This document shows, piece after piece, positions 50,686-59,740 of a stretch of DNA of 64,000 nucleotides. Under the pieces are notes generated by a model that worked only from the letters and a program-made list of their open reading frames with translations, was not told where the DNA came from and searched no databases. Both the position numbers and the translations under genes were made by a program. This DNA is from DASQZK01 sp963732905 (lineage in GTDB: Bacteria; Bacteroidota; Bacteroidia; Bacteroidales; GCA-2748055), in assembly GCA_963732905.1 (NCBI GenBank), contig CAVTBM010000008.1, positions 620,001-684,000 on the forward strand. Direction: 5' to 3'. The stretch's first letter is position 1, and each line of letters starts with the position of its first letter.

Positions 50686-51300
50686 ATGGAAAAAATGAAA
50701 GGTATATTGAGCAAGGCTACCGACCTTTTCCGCAAGTATGGCATCAAGAGTGTAACCATGGATGATGTTGCCCGCGAACTGGGAATATCGAAAAAAACAC
50801 TTTACCGGTATGTAAATGACAAGACAGATCTGGTTAGTAAAATCGTGGATTTTGAACTTGAAAAGAACAAAGATTGTTATCTGACTTTGATCCATACCGG
50901 GAAGAACGCCATTGAAGAGCTGTTTGAAGTACTTAAGTATCTTAGCGTTCAATTAAAAAGATACAGTCCTTCGTTTGAATACGACCTGAAAAAGTATTAT
51001 CCGGCGATCTATAAAAAGGTTCATCAGATCCAACGGGATAACATGTTTGAAGCCATGTTGGAGAACAGCCGTAAAGGGAAGACGGAGGGACTTTACAGAA
51101 AAGAGATGCAGGAAGAGATTATAGTTAAGCTTCAGGTTTCCCGTATAGAAAGCATGTATGAAGATCATCTGTTTACCATTGAAGATTTCACGTCGGGCAA
51201 GATCTTCCTGGAGGTTTTTATTTATCATATCAGGGGAATAGCAAATGAAAAAGGAATCGCTGTTCTTGAGGAAAATCTGAAAAAGTTACCCATGATTTAA
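50686..51300 (+). CDS. TetR family transcriptional regulator
   Basis: 204 aa. N-terminal helix-turn-helix typical of TetR (FRKYGIKSVTMDDVARELGISKKTLYRYVNDKTDLV, about 13-50), then an all-helical ligand/dimer domain without recognised ligand motifs. First gene of a four-gene unit: TolC-type channel 24 bp downstream, then adaptor and RND pump. This position and the palindrome in front suggest that it represses its own operon until a pump substrate binds. Confidence 0.92.
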   Translation: MEKMKGILSKATDLFRKYGIKSVTMDDVARELGISKKTLYRYVNDKTDLVSKIVDFELEKNKDCYLTLIHTGKNAIEELFEVLKYLSVQLKRYSPSFEYDLKKYYPAIYKKVHQIQRDNMFEAMLENSRKGKTEGLYRKEMQEEIIVKLQVSRIESMYEDHLFTIEDFTSGKIFLEVFIYHIRGIANEKGIAVLEENLKKLPMI

Positions 51301-51324
51301 AATTTAATTATTAGTGAAGATATT

Positions 51325-52725
51325 ATGATGAATTATAAGAAATTACTGATCAGCTCCGGATGTCTAATACTGGCTTTTTCACTGGCAGCTCAGGAACAGC
51401 CCGACACCTTAAGACTATCATTACCGGATGCACAAACGTATTCCCTTCAGTACAACCGGACCGTAAAAAGTTCTCAGCTTGATATTGAGATAGCGAAGAA
51501 AAAAGTACAGGAGACCACAGCTATTGGACTGCCGCAGTTTTCTGTCACGGCAAACTATCAGCATATATTTAAAATACCGGAGTTAAGTTTCCCGGTAACG
51601 GGATTCACGCAGGATCCTCTTATCACTTCCGAACCGGTATCGGGACTGCAACTGTTAGACGGACCCGGAGGCTTGTCCCAATACGTGTATTATGGTCCGT
51701 CCATTCCTTTGGCATCGAAAAATAACACTACGGTTAATTTCACAGTGAGCCAGCTTATCTTCAGCGGGGAATATATCGTTGGACTGCAGGCGGCACGGAT
51801 CTACAAGGAAATTTCTGAAGATGCCTATGAAAAATCGGAACTGACAACCAGGGAGTCGGTGGCCGATTCATATTACCTGATTCTGGTTTTGAATGAGAGT
51901 CTCAGGGTACTTCAACAAAGTGTCAAACTCCTGGACAAGACGTATACTGATTTGGAAAATACGTATAAGCAGGGATTTGTTGAAGAGACAGATGTGGATC
52001 AGATCAGCATCAACAGGTCCAATCTCCAGAACATGGTTACCTCTCTTCAGGGTCAGAGTGAAGTTGCACTTAAATTACTGAAGATCCAGCTCGGGGTTAG
52101 TTTTGATCAGCCGATGGAATTAACCGACAGCCTTTCGGGGTTCATCGAACAGGGGAAATTCCAGTACCTTATCACTGATCAGTTTAACGTGACGTCGAGC
52201 ATAGATTACAAGATGATTGACAATCAGGTAAACATTAATGAAGCAAGTCTGAGACGGGAAAAATCAAAATTTCTTCCCACGATTTCAGGATTTTACCAGC
52301 ACCAGGAACAGACCAATGCTGCTGCTTTTAATTTCCAGCCGAAGGATATCGTAGGCATAACTGCGAGCCTGCCCATTTTCACCAGCACACAAAGAATGTC
52401 CACAGTTGCACAGGCCAGATTGACACTTGAGAAGTCGGAACTGAACCGGAAAAATGTAGAACAGAATCTCTCCCTGGAGTTCGAAAGTGCAAAGAATGAC
52501 TATCAGACTGCGTTTATGAACTACACCAACAACAGGAAAAGCATGGCACTGAGTTATAAGATATACCAGAAGAATCTGACCAAATTTAAAGAAGGCGTGG
52601 CTACCAGTCTTGAATTAACACAAAGCCAGACGCAGTACCTGACTTCAGAATCCAATTACTATAATTCGCTCATTGCATTATTAAAAGCCAAGGCCAAACT
52701 TGACAGGATCCTGGCAAAGAATTAA
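51325..52725 (+). CDS. TolC family outer membrane efflux channel
   Basis: 466 aa outer-membrane factor. Signal peptide (KLLISSGCLILAFSLAAQ), then two repeats of long coiled coils, with the first around LSLPDAQTYSLQYNRTVKSSQLDIEIAKKK and the second from MIDNQVNINEASLRREKSKFLPTISGF. C-terminal ATSLELTQSQTQYL-x-S-x-x-YYN is a family marker. Trimer forms the exit duct of the tripartite pump encoded with the next two genes. Start at the first or second ATG (51325/51328). Confidence 0.92.
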   Translation: MMNYKKLLISSGCLILAFSLAAQEQPDTLRLSLPDAQTYSLQYNRTVKSSQLDIEIAKKKVQETTAIGLPQFSVTANYQHIFKIPELSFPVTGFTQDPLITSEPVSGLQLLDGPGGLSQYVYYGPSIPLASKNNTTVNFTVSQLIFSGEYIVGLQAARIYKEISEDAYEKSELTTRESVADSYYLILVLNESLRVLQQSVKLLDKTYTDLENTYKQGFVEETDVDQISINRSNLQNMVTSLQGQSEVALKLLKIQLGVSFDQPMELTDSLSGFIEQGKFQYLITDQFNVTSSIDYKMIDNQVNINEASLRREKSKFLPTISGFYQHQEQTNAAAFNFQPKDIVGITASLPIFTSTQRMSTVAQARLTLEKSELNRKNVEQNLSLEFESAKNDYQTAFMNYTNNRKSMALSYKIYQKNLTKFKEGVATSLELTQSQTQYLTSESNYYNSLIALLKAKAKLDRILAKN

Positions 52726-52764
52726 GAGAAATCAAAATATAAATCATATCATAATTCATCGAAC

Positions 52765-53886
52765 ATGAAAATCTTGAATTTGAAAACAGCAGGTTTATTG
52801 ATGCTACTGACCATTATTTCCTGCAGCAGTGATAAGCAGGCCAAACTGACCGAACTGAAGAAAAAAAGAGATGCCATAAGCGAACAGATCAAAAAACTTG
52901 AGAATTCGATCCCGGCAGGTGATAGCCTTTCAATAAATTTATCAAACACACCCTTCGTAGCCGTCAGAACAATGACACCGGAAATCTTCCGTCATTTCAT
53001 CGAAATACAGGGAAATGTGGATGGCGAAGAAAACCTGGGAATCAGTGCAAGAACGATGGGGACTGTTGAGGATGTCAATGTGAATATGGGTGACAGGGTT
53101 AGCAAAGGACAGGTCCTTGCAAAGCTGGATGACAGTGTACTTCAGCAAAACCTTCGTCAACTGGAGGACAATTACAAGTTTGTCAGCGACCTCTACGAAA
53201 AACAGAAAAATCTTTGGGACCAGAAGATCGGTTCGGAAGTTCAGTATCTGCAAGCCAAAAACAGCAAAGAATCGCTTGAAAACAGCATAAAAGCCCTGAA
53301 AGATCAGATAGATATGACCTTAATAAAATCACCCATTAACGGAACGGTGGAATCGGTCGATATCAGGATAGGACAGTCTGTTGCCCCTGGCTTACCTATA
53401 ATCCGGGTGGTGAATTTCAGTTCCGTTAAAGTTGTGGCAGAAATTTCCGAATTCTATTCCTCAAAAGTCAATAAAGGGGATGAAGTGGAGATTGAGCTTC
53501 CAGATCTTGGAACCAGTATAAAGGCTAAGATTTCCTCAGCCAGTAAGTACATTAATCCCCAAAACAGGACATTTGAGATCGATGTCAGGCTGAATCCTGA
53601 GGCACAGCATTTCAAAGCCAATATGGTAGCAGTATTAAAAATCAACGATTACAAGTCGGACAATGCCATGGTGATACCCATCAACCTGGTACAGAATGAT
53701 GAAGAGGGAAATTTTGTATTTCTGGCGACAAACGGTAATCCCACTGCCAAAGCAAAAAAAGTAAGGGTGACCCTGGGTCAGAGCTACAATGGACTGGTAG
53801 AGATCATCAAGGGTTTGCAGGCTGGAGACAAGCTGATTACTTCCGGGCAGACGAATCTTCAGGATGGGGAAGCCATCAGATTATAA
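52765..53886 (+). CDS. RND efflux periplasmic adaptor (membrane fusion protein)
   Basis: 373 aa lipoprotein: LLTIISCSS lipobox near residue 19, a coiled coil (about 25-50), lipoyl half-motif (GTVEDVNVNMGDRVSKGQVLAKLDD), alpha-hairpin, second lipoyl half (IKSPINGTVESVDIRIGQSVAPG), beta-barrel and membrane-proximal domain ending GQTNLQDGEAIRL. Links the inner-membrane pump to the TolC-type channel. 39 bp after the channel gene, 21 bp before the pump gene. Confidence 0.93.
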   Translation: MKILNLKTAGLLMLLTIISCSSDKQAKLTELKKKRDAISEQIKKLENSIPAGDSLSINLSNTPFVAVRTMTPEIFRHFIEIQGNVDGEENLGISARTMGTVEDVNVNMGDRVSKGQVLAKLDDSVLQQNLRQLEDNYKFVSDLYEKQKNLWDQKIGSEVQYLQAKNSKESLENSIKALKDQIDMTLIKSPINGTVESVDIRIGQSVAPGLPIIRVVNFSSVKVVAEISEFYSSKVNKGDEVEIELPDLGTSIKAKISSASKYINPQNRTFEIDVRLNPEAQHFKANMVAVLKINDYKSDNAMVIPINLVQNDEEGNFVFLATNGNPTAKAKKVRVTLGQSYNGLVEIIKGLQAGDKLITSGQTNLQDGEAIRL

Positions 53887-53907
53887 ATCAGGGAAAAGTA
53901 AAATCAG

Positions 53908-56900
53908 ATGGAACAAAAGTTTAAAGAATTCAAACCGACGAGCTGGGCAATCGACAATAAGACCAGCATTTATGTATTGGCAATTATAATAGCTGTATTT
54001 GGAATTTTTAGTTACAGAACGATTCCCAAAGAACAGATACCCGATATTGTTATCCCCTACATTATCGTAAATACCGTTTATCCGGGAACATCACCGGAAG
54101 ATATGGAGAACCTGGTGACGCGCCCTCTCGAAACCAATCTGAAATCGATCAGTGGGGTTAAAGTCATTAACAGCACATCAGTGCAGGATTTTTCCTCCAT
54201 CGTGGTTGAATTTAATCCCGACGTCAAAATCGCCGATGCCAAACAAAAAGTAAAAGATGAGGTAGACAAAACAAAAAGTGATCTCCCCAATGATCTCCCA
54301 CAGGCCCCGGATGTAAGGGACATTGATTTCTCCGATATTCCGATCATGTACATAAATATATCCGGCAATTATAACCTGGAGAAACTCAAAAAGGATGCAG
54401 ACCTCTTGCAGGACCGGATTGAAGCTTTGCCTGAAATAACAAGGGTGGATATCGTGGGAGCCCTGGATCGTGAGATTCAGGTCAACATGAATATGTTCAA
54501 GATGCAGGCTGCCGGGCTGACACTTAGTGATGTTGACAGGATGATTGCTTCTGAGAACCTGACCATCTCAGGTGGCAACATCGACGTGGAAGGCATGGAA
54601 CGGACAGTCAGGATCGTAGGGGAATTTAAAAATCTTGAAGCCCTGAAAAACCTGGTAATAACATCATCCACCGGCGCCAGGGTTTACCTCAAAGATGTAG
54701 CCGAGGTGAAGGATACCCATGCTAAACGAGACAGTTACGCACGTATGAACGGCCTGAACGTGATCACGCTTAATGTAATTAAAAAAAGCGGGCAAAACCT
54801 TCTGAATGCATCCGATCAAATAAAAGTTATTTTAAAAGACCTCAAAAAAACGCATTTCCCTTCCGACCTGAAAGTCAGTATTACAGGCGATCAGTCTAAA
54901 TTTACCCGGAACACGCTCACCGACCTGAACAATACCATTGTGATCGGCTTTATCCTGGTTACCGTGGTACTGATGTTTTTCATGGGTTTTACCAATGCTT
55001 TCTTCGTGGCACTTTCTGTTCCCTTGTCGATGGCTTTGGCTTACATTGTGCTTCCGGAAATCAATTTCACCATGAACATGCTGGTCATGTTTTCTTTCCT
55101 GTTTGCCCTGGGGATTGTGGTTGATGATGCCATCGTTGTCATCGAAAATACGCACAGGATATTCAAAAAGTCAGGGATGGATATTACAACTTCGGCCAAG
55201 TTCGCTGCCGGAGAAGTATTTGTTCCGATATTCTCTGGTACGCTCACCACTCTGGCACCCTTCTTCCCTCTCGCATTCTGGCCGGGTGTTGTTGGAAAAT
55301 TTATGTTCTACATCCCGATAACCGTTATTCTGGTCTTATTTGCCTCACTGATCATTGCTTATATTCTGAACCCGGTTTTCGCCGTATCGTTTATGAAACC
55401 TGATGAGGAAGAAATTCAAACTATGAGCCGCAAGAGGATCTTTACGATCACGGGAATGATTGCCGGTGTCGGAGTTGTCCTTCATTTATCCGGCCTGTTG
55501 TTCCTCGGGAATCTGATCATTTTCATCGGCATACTGTTTCTGTTTCATAATATTTATGGCTACAAGATGCTGCTTCATTTCCAGCATTTTCTGATACCCA
55601 AAACGCTGAATAAATACGAACAACTCCTGTCCTGGATACTCAAAGGGAGGCGTCCGTATTATCTTTTATTCGGGTTAACCGGAACGCTGCTATTTACCTT
55701 CTTCCTTATGGGCGTGGTAAAACCCCAGGTGGTTTTCTTCCCTGATAATGAACCCAATTCGATCTACGCACTGATAAAGATGCCGGTTGGCACCAGTGTT
55801 GCAGTGACCGATTCAGTGACCAGGAATGTGGAAGACCGGATTATGGGCATACTAACTAAAGACACCTCCATTGTTGAGTCTGTTGTGGCCAACGTTGCCC
55901 TGGGAGCCTCTGAATCTCAGTTTGACCAGGGAAATAAAGTTTCTTCCAAGGGAAAAGTAACCGTTAATTTCGTGGAATATACAAAGCGTCACGGGGTGAG
56001 GACAGAACCATATATTAACCTGTTCCGTGATGCCGTAAAAGATATTCCGGGGGCAGAAATTACCATTGACAAGCAAAAAATGGGACCTCCCACCGGAAAA
56101 CCCATTAATATTGAGGTTACAGGTGATGATCTGGATATGCTTGTCATGACAAGCAACAGGCTCATGCGATATCTTGACTCACTGAATATTCCAGGCATTG
56201 AAGAACTTAAAACCGATTTTGATGCCACCAAGCCTGAACTACTGATAAGTATTGACCGCATCAGGGCTAATAGTGAGGGTATTTCGACAGGACAGGTTGG
56301 CATGGAATTAAGAAATGCCATATATGGAAAGGAAAGCTCCAAATACAGAGAGGGCGAGGATCAGTATCCAATTATGCTTCGCTATGAGGAAAATCAGAGG
56401 TCAAATATTGACAAGCTCATGAACAGCAAGATTACTTTCCGGGATATGAATACCGGGAAGGTAAGGCAAATCCCCCTCTCGTCGGTCGCACAGGTCAGTT
56501 ACCAGAATTCTTACGGAGGGATCAACCGGAAGGATGCTAAGAGGATCATCAATGTTACGTCAAACGTGCTTTCCGGATTTAACACGAACGAGATCATTGC
56601 TTCTATCCGGAGTAATCTGCCATCGTTCAGCAAGCCTGAAGCCGTTGATATTAAAATTACCGGTGAGCAGGAAGACCAGCAGGAATCCGCCAGTTTCCTT
56701 GGAAAGGCTATGTTATTGTCGTTGTGCCTGATTCTTTTCATTCTGATCACCCAGTTCCAGTCCATCTCGAAACCCATCATTATTCTTACTGAAGTGATAT
56801 TCAGTATCATTGGCGTACTTCTTGGATTTATGATTTTCAACATGCCGATTTCGATCACCATGACCGGTATGGGAATGGTTGCTCTTGCAGGGATCGTGGT

Positions 56901-57303
56901 CAGGAACGGAATCTTGCTGGTGGAGTTCACCGATAAGCTCCTGGAGAAGGGACTCAAGACAAGAGATGCTATCATTCAGGCCGGCAAAACCCGTATCACG
57001 CCCGTTATGCTGACGGCTACGGCAGCCATCCTTGGGATGTTTCCTCTGGCCATTGGCTTTAATATTGATTTCATAAATATGTTTGCTCATTTGCGACCAC
57101 ATATATATTTTGGCGGTGAGAACGTAATGTTTTTCGGTCCATTGTCATGGACGATCATATTCGGATTGGCTTTTGCCACCTTTTTAACACTTATCTTTAT
57201 TCCGGTAATGTATTACATCATGTACGCCGGGAAAGTAGCTATGCGGCGGAAGTCGGGAACTGGCGGTAAAAATAAGGCAACGAACCTGAATGATCTTGTC
57301 TGA
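53908..57303 (+). CDS. RND family efflux transporter, inner-membrane pump
   Basis: 1131 aa AcrB/HAE-1-like proton-driven pump with twelve helices in two homologous halves and two large periplasmic loops. Early marker YPGTSPEDMENLVTRPLE, helix 4 motif GIVVDDAIVVIENTHR holding the proton-relay Asp pair, and GIVVRNGILLVEF in the second half. The second half insert (FNIDFINMFAHLRPHIYFGG near 1050) and the extra helix pair after the first half (GMIAGVGVVLHLSGLLFLGN) are as in Bacteroidota relatives. Substrates unknown; drug or metabolite export expected. Last gene of the TetR operon. Confidence 0.94.
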   Translation: MEQKFKEFKPTSWAIDNKTSIYVLAIIIAVFGIFSYRTIPKEQIPDIVIPYIIVNTVYPGTSPEDMENLVTRPLETNLKSISGVKVINSTSVQDFSSIVVEFNPDVKIADAKQKVKDEVDKTKSDLPNDLPQAPDVRDIDFSDIPIMYINISGNYNLEKLKKDADLLQDRIEALPEITRVDIVGALDREIQVNMNMFKMQAAGLTLSDVDRMIASENLTISGGNIDVEGMERTVRIVGEFKNLEALKNLVITSSTGARVYLKDVAEVKDTHAKRDSYARMNGLNVITLNVIKKSGQNLLNASDQIKVILKDLKKTHFPSDLKVSITGDQSKFTRNTLTDLNNTIVIGFILVTVVLMFFMGFTNAFFVALSVPLSMALAYIVLPEINFTMNMLVMFSFLFALGIVVDDAIVVIENTHRIFKKSGMDITTSAKFAAGEVFVPIFSGTLTTLAPFFPLAFWPGVVGKFMFYIPITVILVLFASLIIAYILNPVFAVSFMKPDEEEIQTMSRKRIFTITGMIAGVGVVLHLSGLLFLGNLIIFIGILFLFHNIYGYKMLLHFQHFLIPKTLNKYEQLLSWILKGRRPYYLLFGLTGTLLFTFFLMGVVKPQVVFFPDNEPNSIYALIKMPVGTSVAVTDSVTRNVEDRIMGILTKDTSIVESVVANVALGASESQFDQGNKVSSKGKVTVNFVEYTKRHGVRTEPYINLFRDAVKDIPGAEITIDKQKMGPPTGKPINIEVTGDDLDMLVMTSNRLMRYLDSLNIPGIEELKTDFDATKPELLISIDRIRANSEGISTGQVGMELRNAIYGKESSKYREGEDQYPIMLRYEENQRSNIDKLMNSKITFRDMNTGKVRQIPLSSVAQVSYQNSYGGINRKDAKRIINVTSNVLSGFNTNEIIASIRSNLPSFSKPEAVDIKITGEQEDQQESASFLGKAMLLSLCLILFILITQFQSISKPIIILTEVIFSIIGVLLGFMIFNMPISITMTGMGMVALAGIVVRNGILLVEFTDKLLEKGLKTRDAIIQAGKTRITPVMLTATAAILGMFPLAIGFNIDFINMFAHLRPHIYFGGENVMFFGPLSWTIIFGLAFATFLTLIFIPVMYYIMYAGKVAMRRKSGTGGKNKATNLNDLV

Positions 57304-57321
57304 GAGAATGCAACAGGAACC

Positions 57322-57353
57322 TTTACGATCAACCCCGAAAAGGTGATCGTAAA
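57322..57353 (+). terminator. hairpin between the pump gene and a Tat-exported protein
   Basis: TTTACGATCA / TGATCGTAAA, perfect 10-bp stem with a 12-base loop, 19 bp after the pump stop and just before an AGGAGG ribosome-binding site. Could terminate the efflux operon or hide/expose that site in the mRNA; there is no T run after it. Confidence 0.5.
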
Positions 57354-57367
57354 TAAAAGGAGGTCAT

Positions 57368-58801
57368 GTGACATCAAAATTTTCATCTAAACTATCCAGG
57401 CGAAACCTGATAAAAAGCCTGGGAGCCCTTATGCCGGCAGGTTTTTTCCTTCCTTCGCTGGCCCGGGCAGGATTATCCTTTCCTGAAGCTGAAGAAAGCC
57501 AGTCACTTCAGTTCAGGGAATTTCGAAAAGCTTCTACCGGAAATTTTGAGATCGCGGCAAGCATATATCCCTGGGATCTTGCCGATGAGGGCGTCGAAAC
57601 CGTTCTTGATAATCTCCAGCAAAAGAGCGCCTGTAACAGTGCATACCTGATCGGCATTATGCATCGTGAAAAACGCCCTCCCGGAGAGCTGTTCTTTCCA
57701 CATAATCCAAACAGGAAGTATTATATCCCCGAAGACGGCTGTGTCTACTGGAAGCCCGACCTGTCGTTTTACAAACGGATCAAACCTGCCCTGGTGGTTC
57801 ATGATGAATTTCTGAAGGGAACAGACTGGCTTGATATGCTGGTCAAAGAAACCCGGAAAAGAAACATGAAGACCGGGGTGGAATTGTCACATACCCTTAT
57901 TAACCTGGAAAGGGCAGATCATGAACTAGCCGACTGCATACAGGTCAATGCTGCCGGGCAGAGGCTGTTCAAGTTCCTTTGTCCTAATAACCCTGATGTT
58001 CAGGATTATCTGAAAGGCCTCTATTCTGATCTTGTCACACATTACGACCTCGATTTCATACAGACCTGTATGATCATGTTTGAAGGAGGAAGGAGAGACA
58101 GTCATCCCGCACTGCGTATCATGGGCTTGCCTCAGGGCGGTTGTTTTTGCGACTCATGCCTGAAAAAGGCCGCCGGTATGGGCATTGACCTCGGGAAGAT
58201 CAGGAAATCGGTGTTGCCGATGGTTCAATTTGTTGAGCACCCCACTGATGATGAGTCATTTAAAAGAGAATTACTTAAAGAATCAAACATCTCTTCTACG
58301 GCAATACTCATGGAACATCCGGAACTAATTGATTTCCTGGTATTCAGAAAAAAATCCGTAGATGATTTTTTCAAAATGATTCACGATACGGCAAAAGCCA
58401 TCAAACCGGGTATTGAACTCCGATACAATGCGCACCGTAAAACTGACGAAGAATTATACGGTATAGATCCTTCAACGATGAGTCAGTGGGTGGATTCTTT
58501 CAGAGCCTCCCATTACGGGGAGGAAACGGGTGATGCCAGCCAGATCTTGGATAAACGTAGGTTCCTGCTGGGATTAAGATATGATATCGGGGAAGAAAAA
58601 CCATTGATTTCAGCGATCAGTATCCGGAAAAATTCAACTCCCGCACTCATCAGTGAAGCCGTGGTGATGGCTAAAAAGTGTGGCATCGACGGCATTTCAC
58701 TCGGACATTACGATTGCGGAACATTCCCCAATATGGAAGCCATCCGGCCTGCACTGGATAATGCGGGTATTGAATACCGGGAGGTCTGGCCTGATCATTA
58801 A
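57368..58801 (+). CDS. Tat-exported protein, probable TIM-barrel glycoside-hydrolase-like fold
   Basis: 477 aa from GTG 57368. The start is supported by a strong Shine-Dalgarno AGGAGG at 57358-57363, uncommon in Bacteroidota; an ATG two bases earlier hits a stop at once. N-terminus SRRNLIKSLGALMPAG is a twin-arginine signal. The mature part reads like a (beta/alpha)8 barrel (ASIYPWDLADEG, TGVELSHTLI, FIQTCMIMFEGG, ELRYNAHR, GISLGHYDCG) with a cysteine cluster CFCDSC near 257, as in some GH42-like barrels that bind zinc. No catalytic pair could be fixed and the family is not recognised. A hairpin separates it from the efflux genes. Confidence 0.7.
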   Translation: MTSKFSSKLSRRNLIKSLGALMPAGFFLPSLARAGLSFPEAEESQSLQFREFRKASTGNFEIAASIYPWDLADEGVETVLDNLQQKSACNSAYLIGIMHREKRPPGELFFPHNPNRKYYIPEDGCVYWKPDLSFYKRIKPALVVHDEFLKGTDWLDMLVKETRKRNMKTGVELSHTLINLERADHELADCIQVNAAGQRLFKFLCPNNPDVQDYLKGLYSDLVTHYDLDFIQTCMIMFEGGRRDSHPALRIMGLPQGGCFCDSCLKKAAGMGIDLGKIRKSVLPMVQFVEHPTDDESFKRELLKESNISSTAILMEHPELIDFLVFRKKSVDDFFKMIHDTAKAIKPGIELRYNAHRKTDEELYGIDPSTMSQWVDSFRASHYGEETGDASQILDKRRFLLGLRYDIGEEKPLISAISIRKNSTPALISEAVVMAKKCGIDGISLGHYDCGTFPNMEAIRPALDNAGIEYREVWPDH

Positions 58802-58930
58802 GTCATCCCAAAGCCCGGTAACCTGAATTAGGCACTGATTAAAATCCCTGATTATTCTCAGAAAACGGTATCCGTCAAAATCAGGAAATAATAAAAACCC
58901 AATTTTAGTGAGAGACTGAATATATTTGAC

Positions 58931-59265
58931 TACCTTTGCACTCAGTTCTGATTTGAGAATTTGCGCTTTTATCTACTAATTTCTTACTTTCTGTATTAGT
59001 TCATCACTGCTCTCATTTTTAAATCCAATTCTTTAACCATTTAACAACACTCATTATTTGACTGTTCTCCCCTCTGAATCAGGAATGTGCCAATTTGACT
59101 GTCATCAGGCAGAGCTCTGAAACATTTCCTGTAGCGAGTTGCAAAATCTACTCTTTCCTTTTTTTCTGAAGACGGAAAACAACATTTTGCTGATAAGCAA
59201 ACGGGCGGCAGTTTAAAAAAAAACGAATAATCCCGGTGTGGTTAAAAAATCTAATATTTATAATC
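58931..59265 (+). promoter_or_regulatory. -7 element and long 5' leader of the RRM gene
   Basis: TACCTTTG at 58931-58938 fits the TAnnTTTG box perfectly; the RRM gene starts about 328 bases later at 59266. The stretch is AT-rich, without an ORF of note, and ends with an A-rich run before TAATC-ATG. Long leaders are usual for cold-induced RNA-binding-protein genes and may fold to control translation (inference). Nothing else was recognised in 58802-59265. Confidence 0.45.
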
Positions 59266-59526
59266 ATGAACATTTATGTAGGAAACCTTGATTTCAAGGT
59301 AAATGAGAAAGATCTCGAAGACATTTTCAAAGAGTACGGAACCATTAGTTCTGCAAAAATTATTACCGATAAATACAGCGGTAAAAGTAAAGGTTTTGGC
59401 TTTGTAACGATGGAGGACGAGAGTGAGGCATTAAAAGCCATAAAGGAACTCAATGGCGCTTCTTATGAAAGCAGGGACCTGATCGTTAATGAGGCCAGGC
59501 CCAAAAATACTGGATATAGCAGATAG
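59266..59526 (+). CDS. RRM-domain RNA-binding protein
   Basis: 86 aa single RNA recognition motif with a short tail. RNP2 IYVGNL at 3-8 and RNP1 KGFGFVTM at about 45-52, both with the RNA-stacking aromatics. The frame opens at 59236 but ATG 59266 puts RNP2 at the usual distance from the N-terminus. Bacterial RRM proteins of this kind act in cold or stress response and post-transcriptional control. It is followed by an NMO-like gene, a sigma factor and a cold-shock-domain protein. Confidence 0.93.
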   Translation: MNIYVGNLDFKVNEKDLEDIFKEYGTISSAKIITDKYSGKSKGFGFVTMEDESEALKAIKELNGASYESRDLIVNEARPKNTGYSR

Positions 59527-59740
59527 ATTTACTGCTGCCAAGAGTATCTCAGAGCACGATTTAACAAGTTACGACAATCTCTGAGAAACCGGAATAAAAA
59601 ACCGGAACCTGTGTTCGTTGTAATATCCTGATTATTAAATTCGATGGGATTATATACGAGCACGGCTTTGCATTTAAAACCAATGAGGTGAAGGCTACCG
59701 CATTGGGGAGTTTGTAATAAAGTAAACTAAATCAGCTAAT

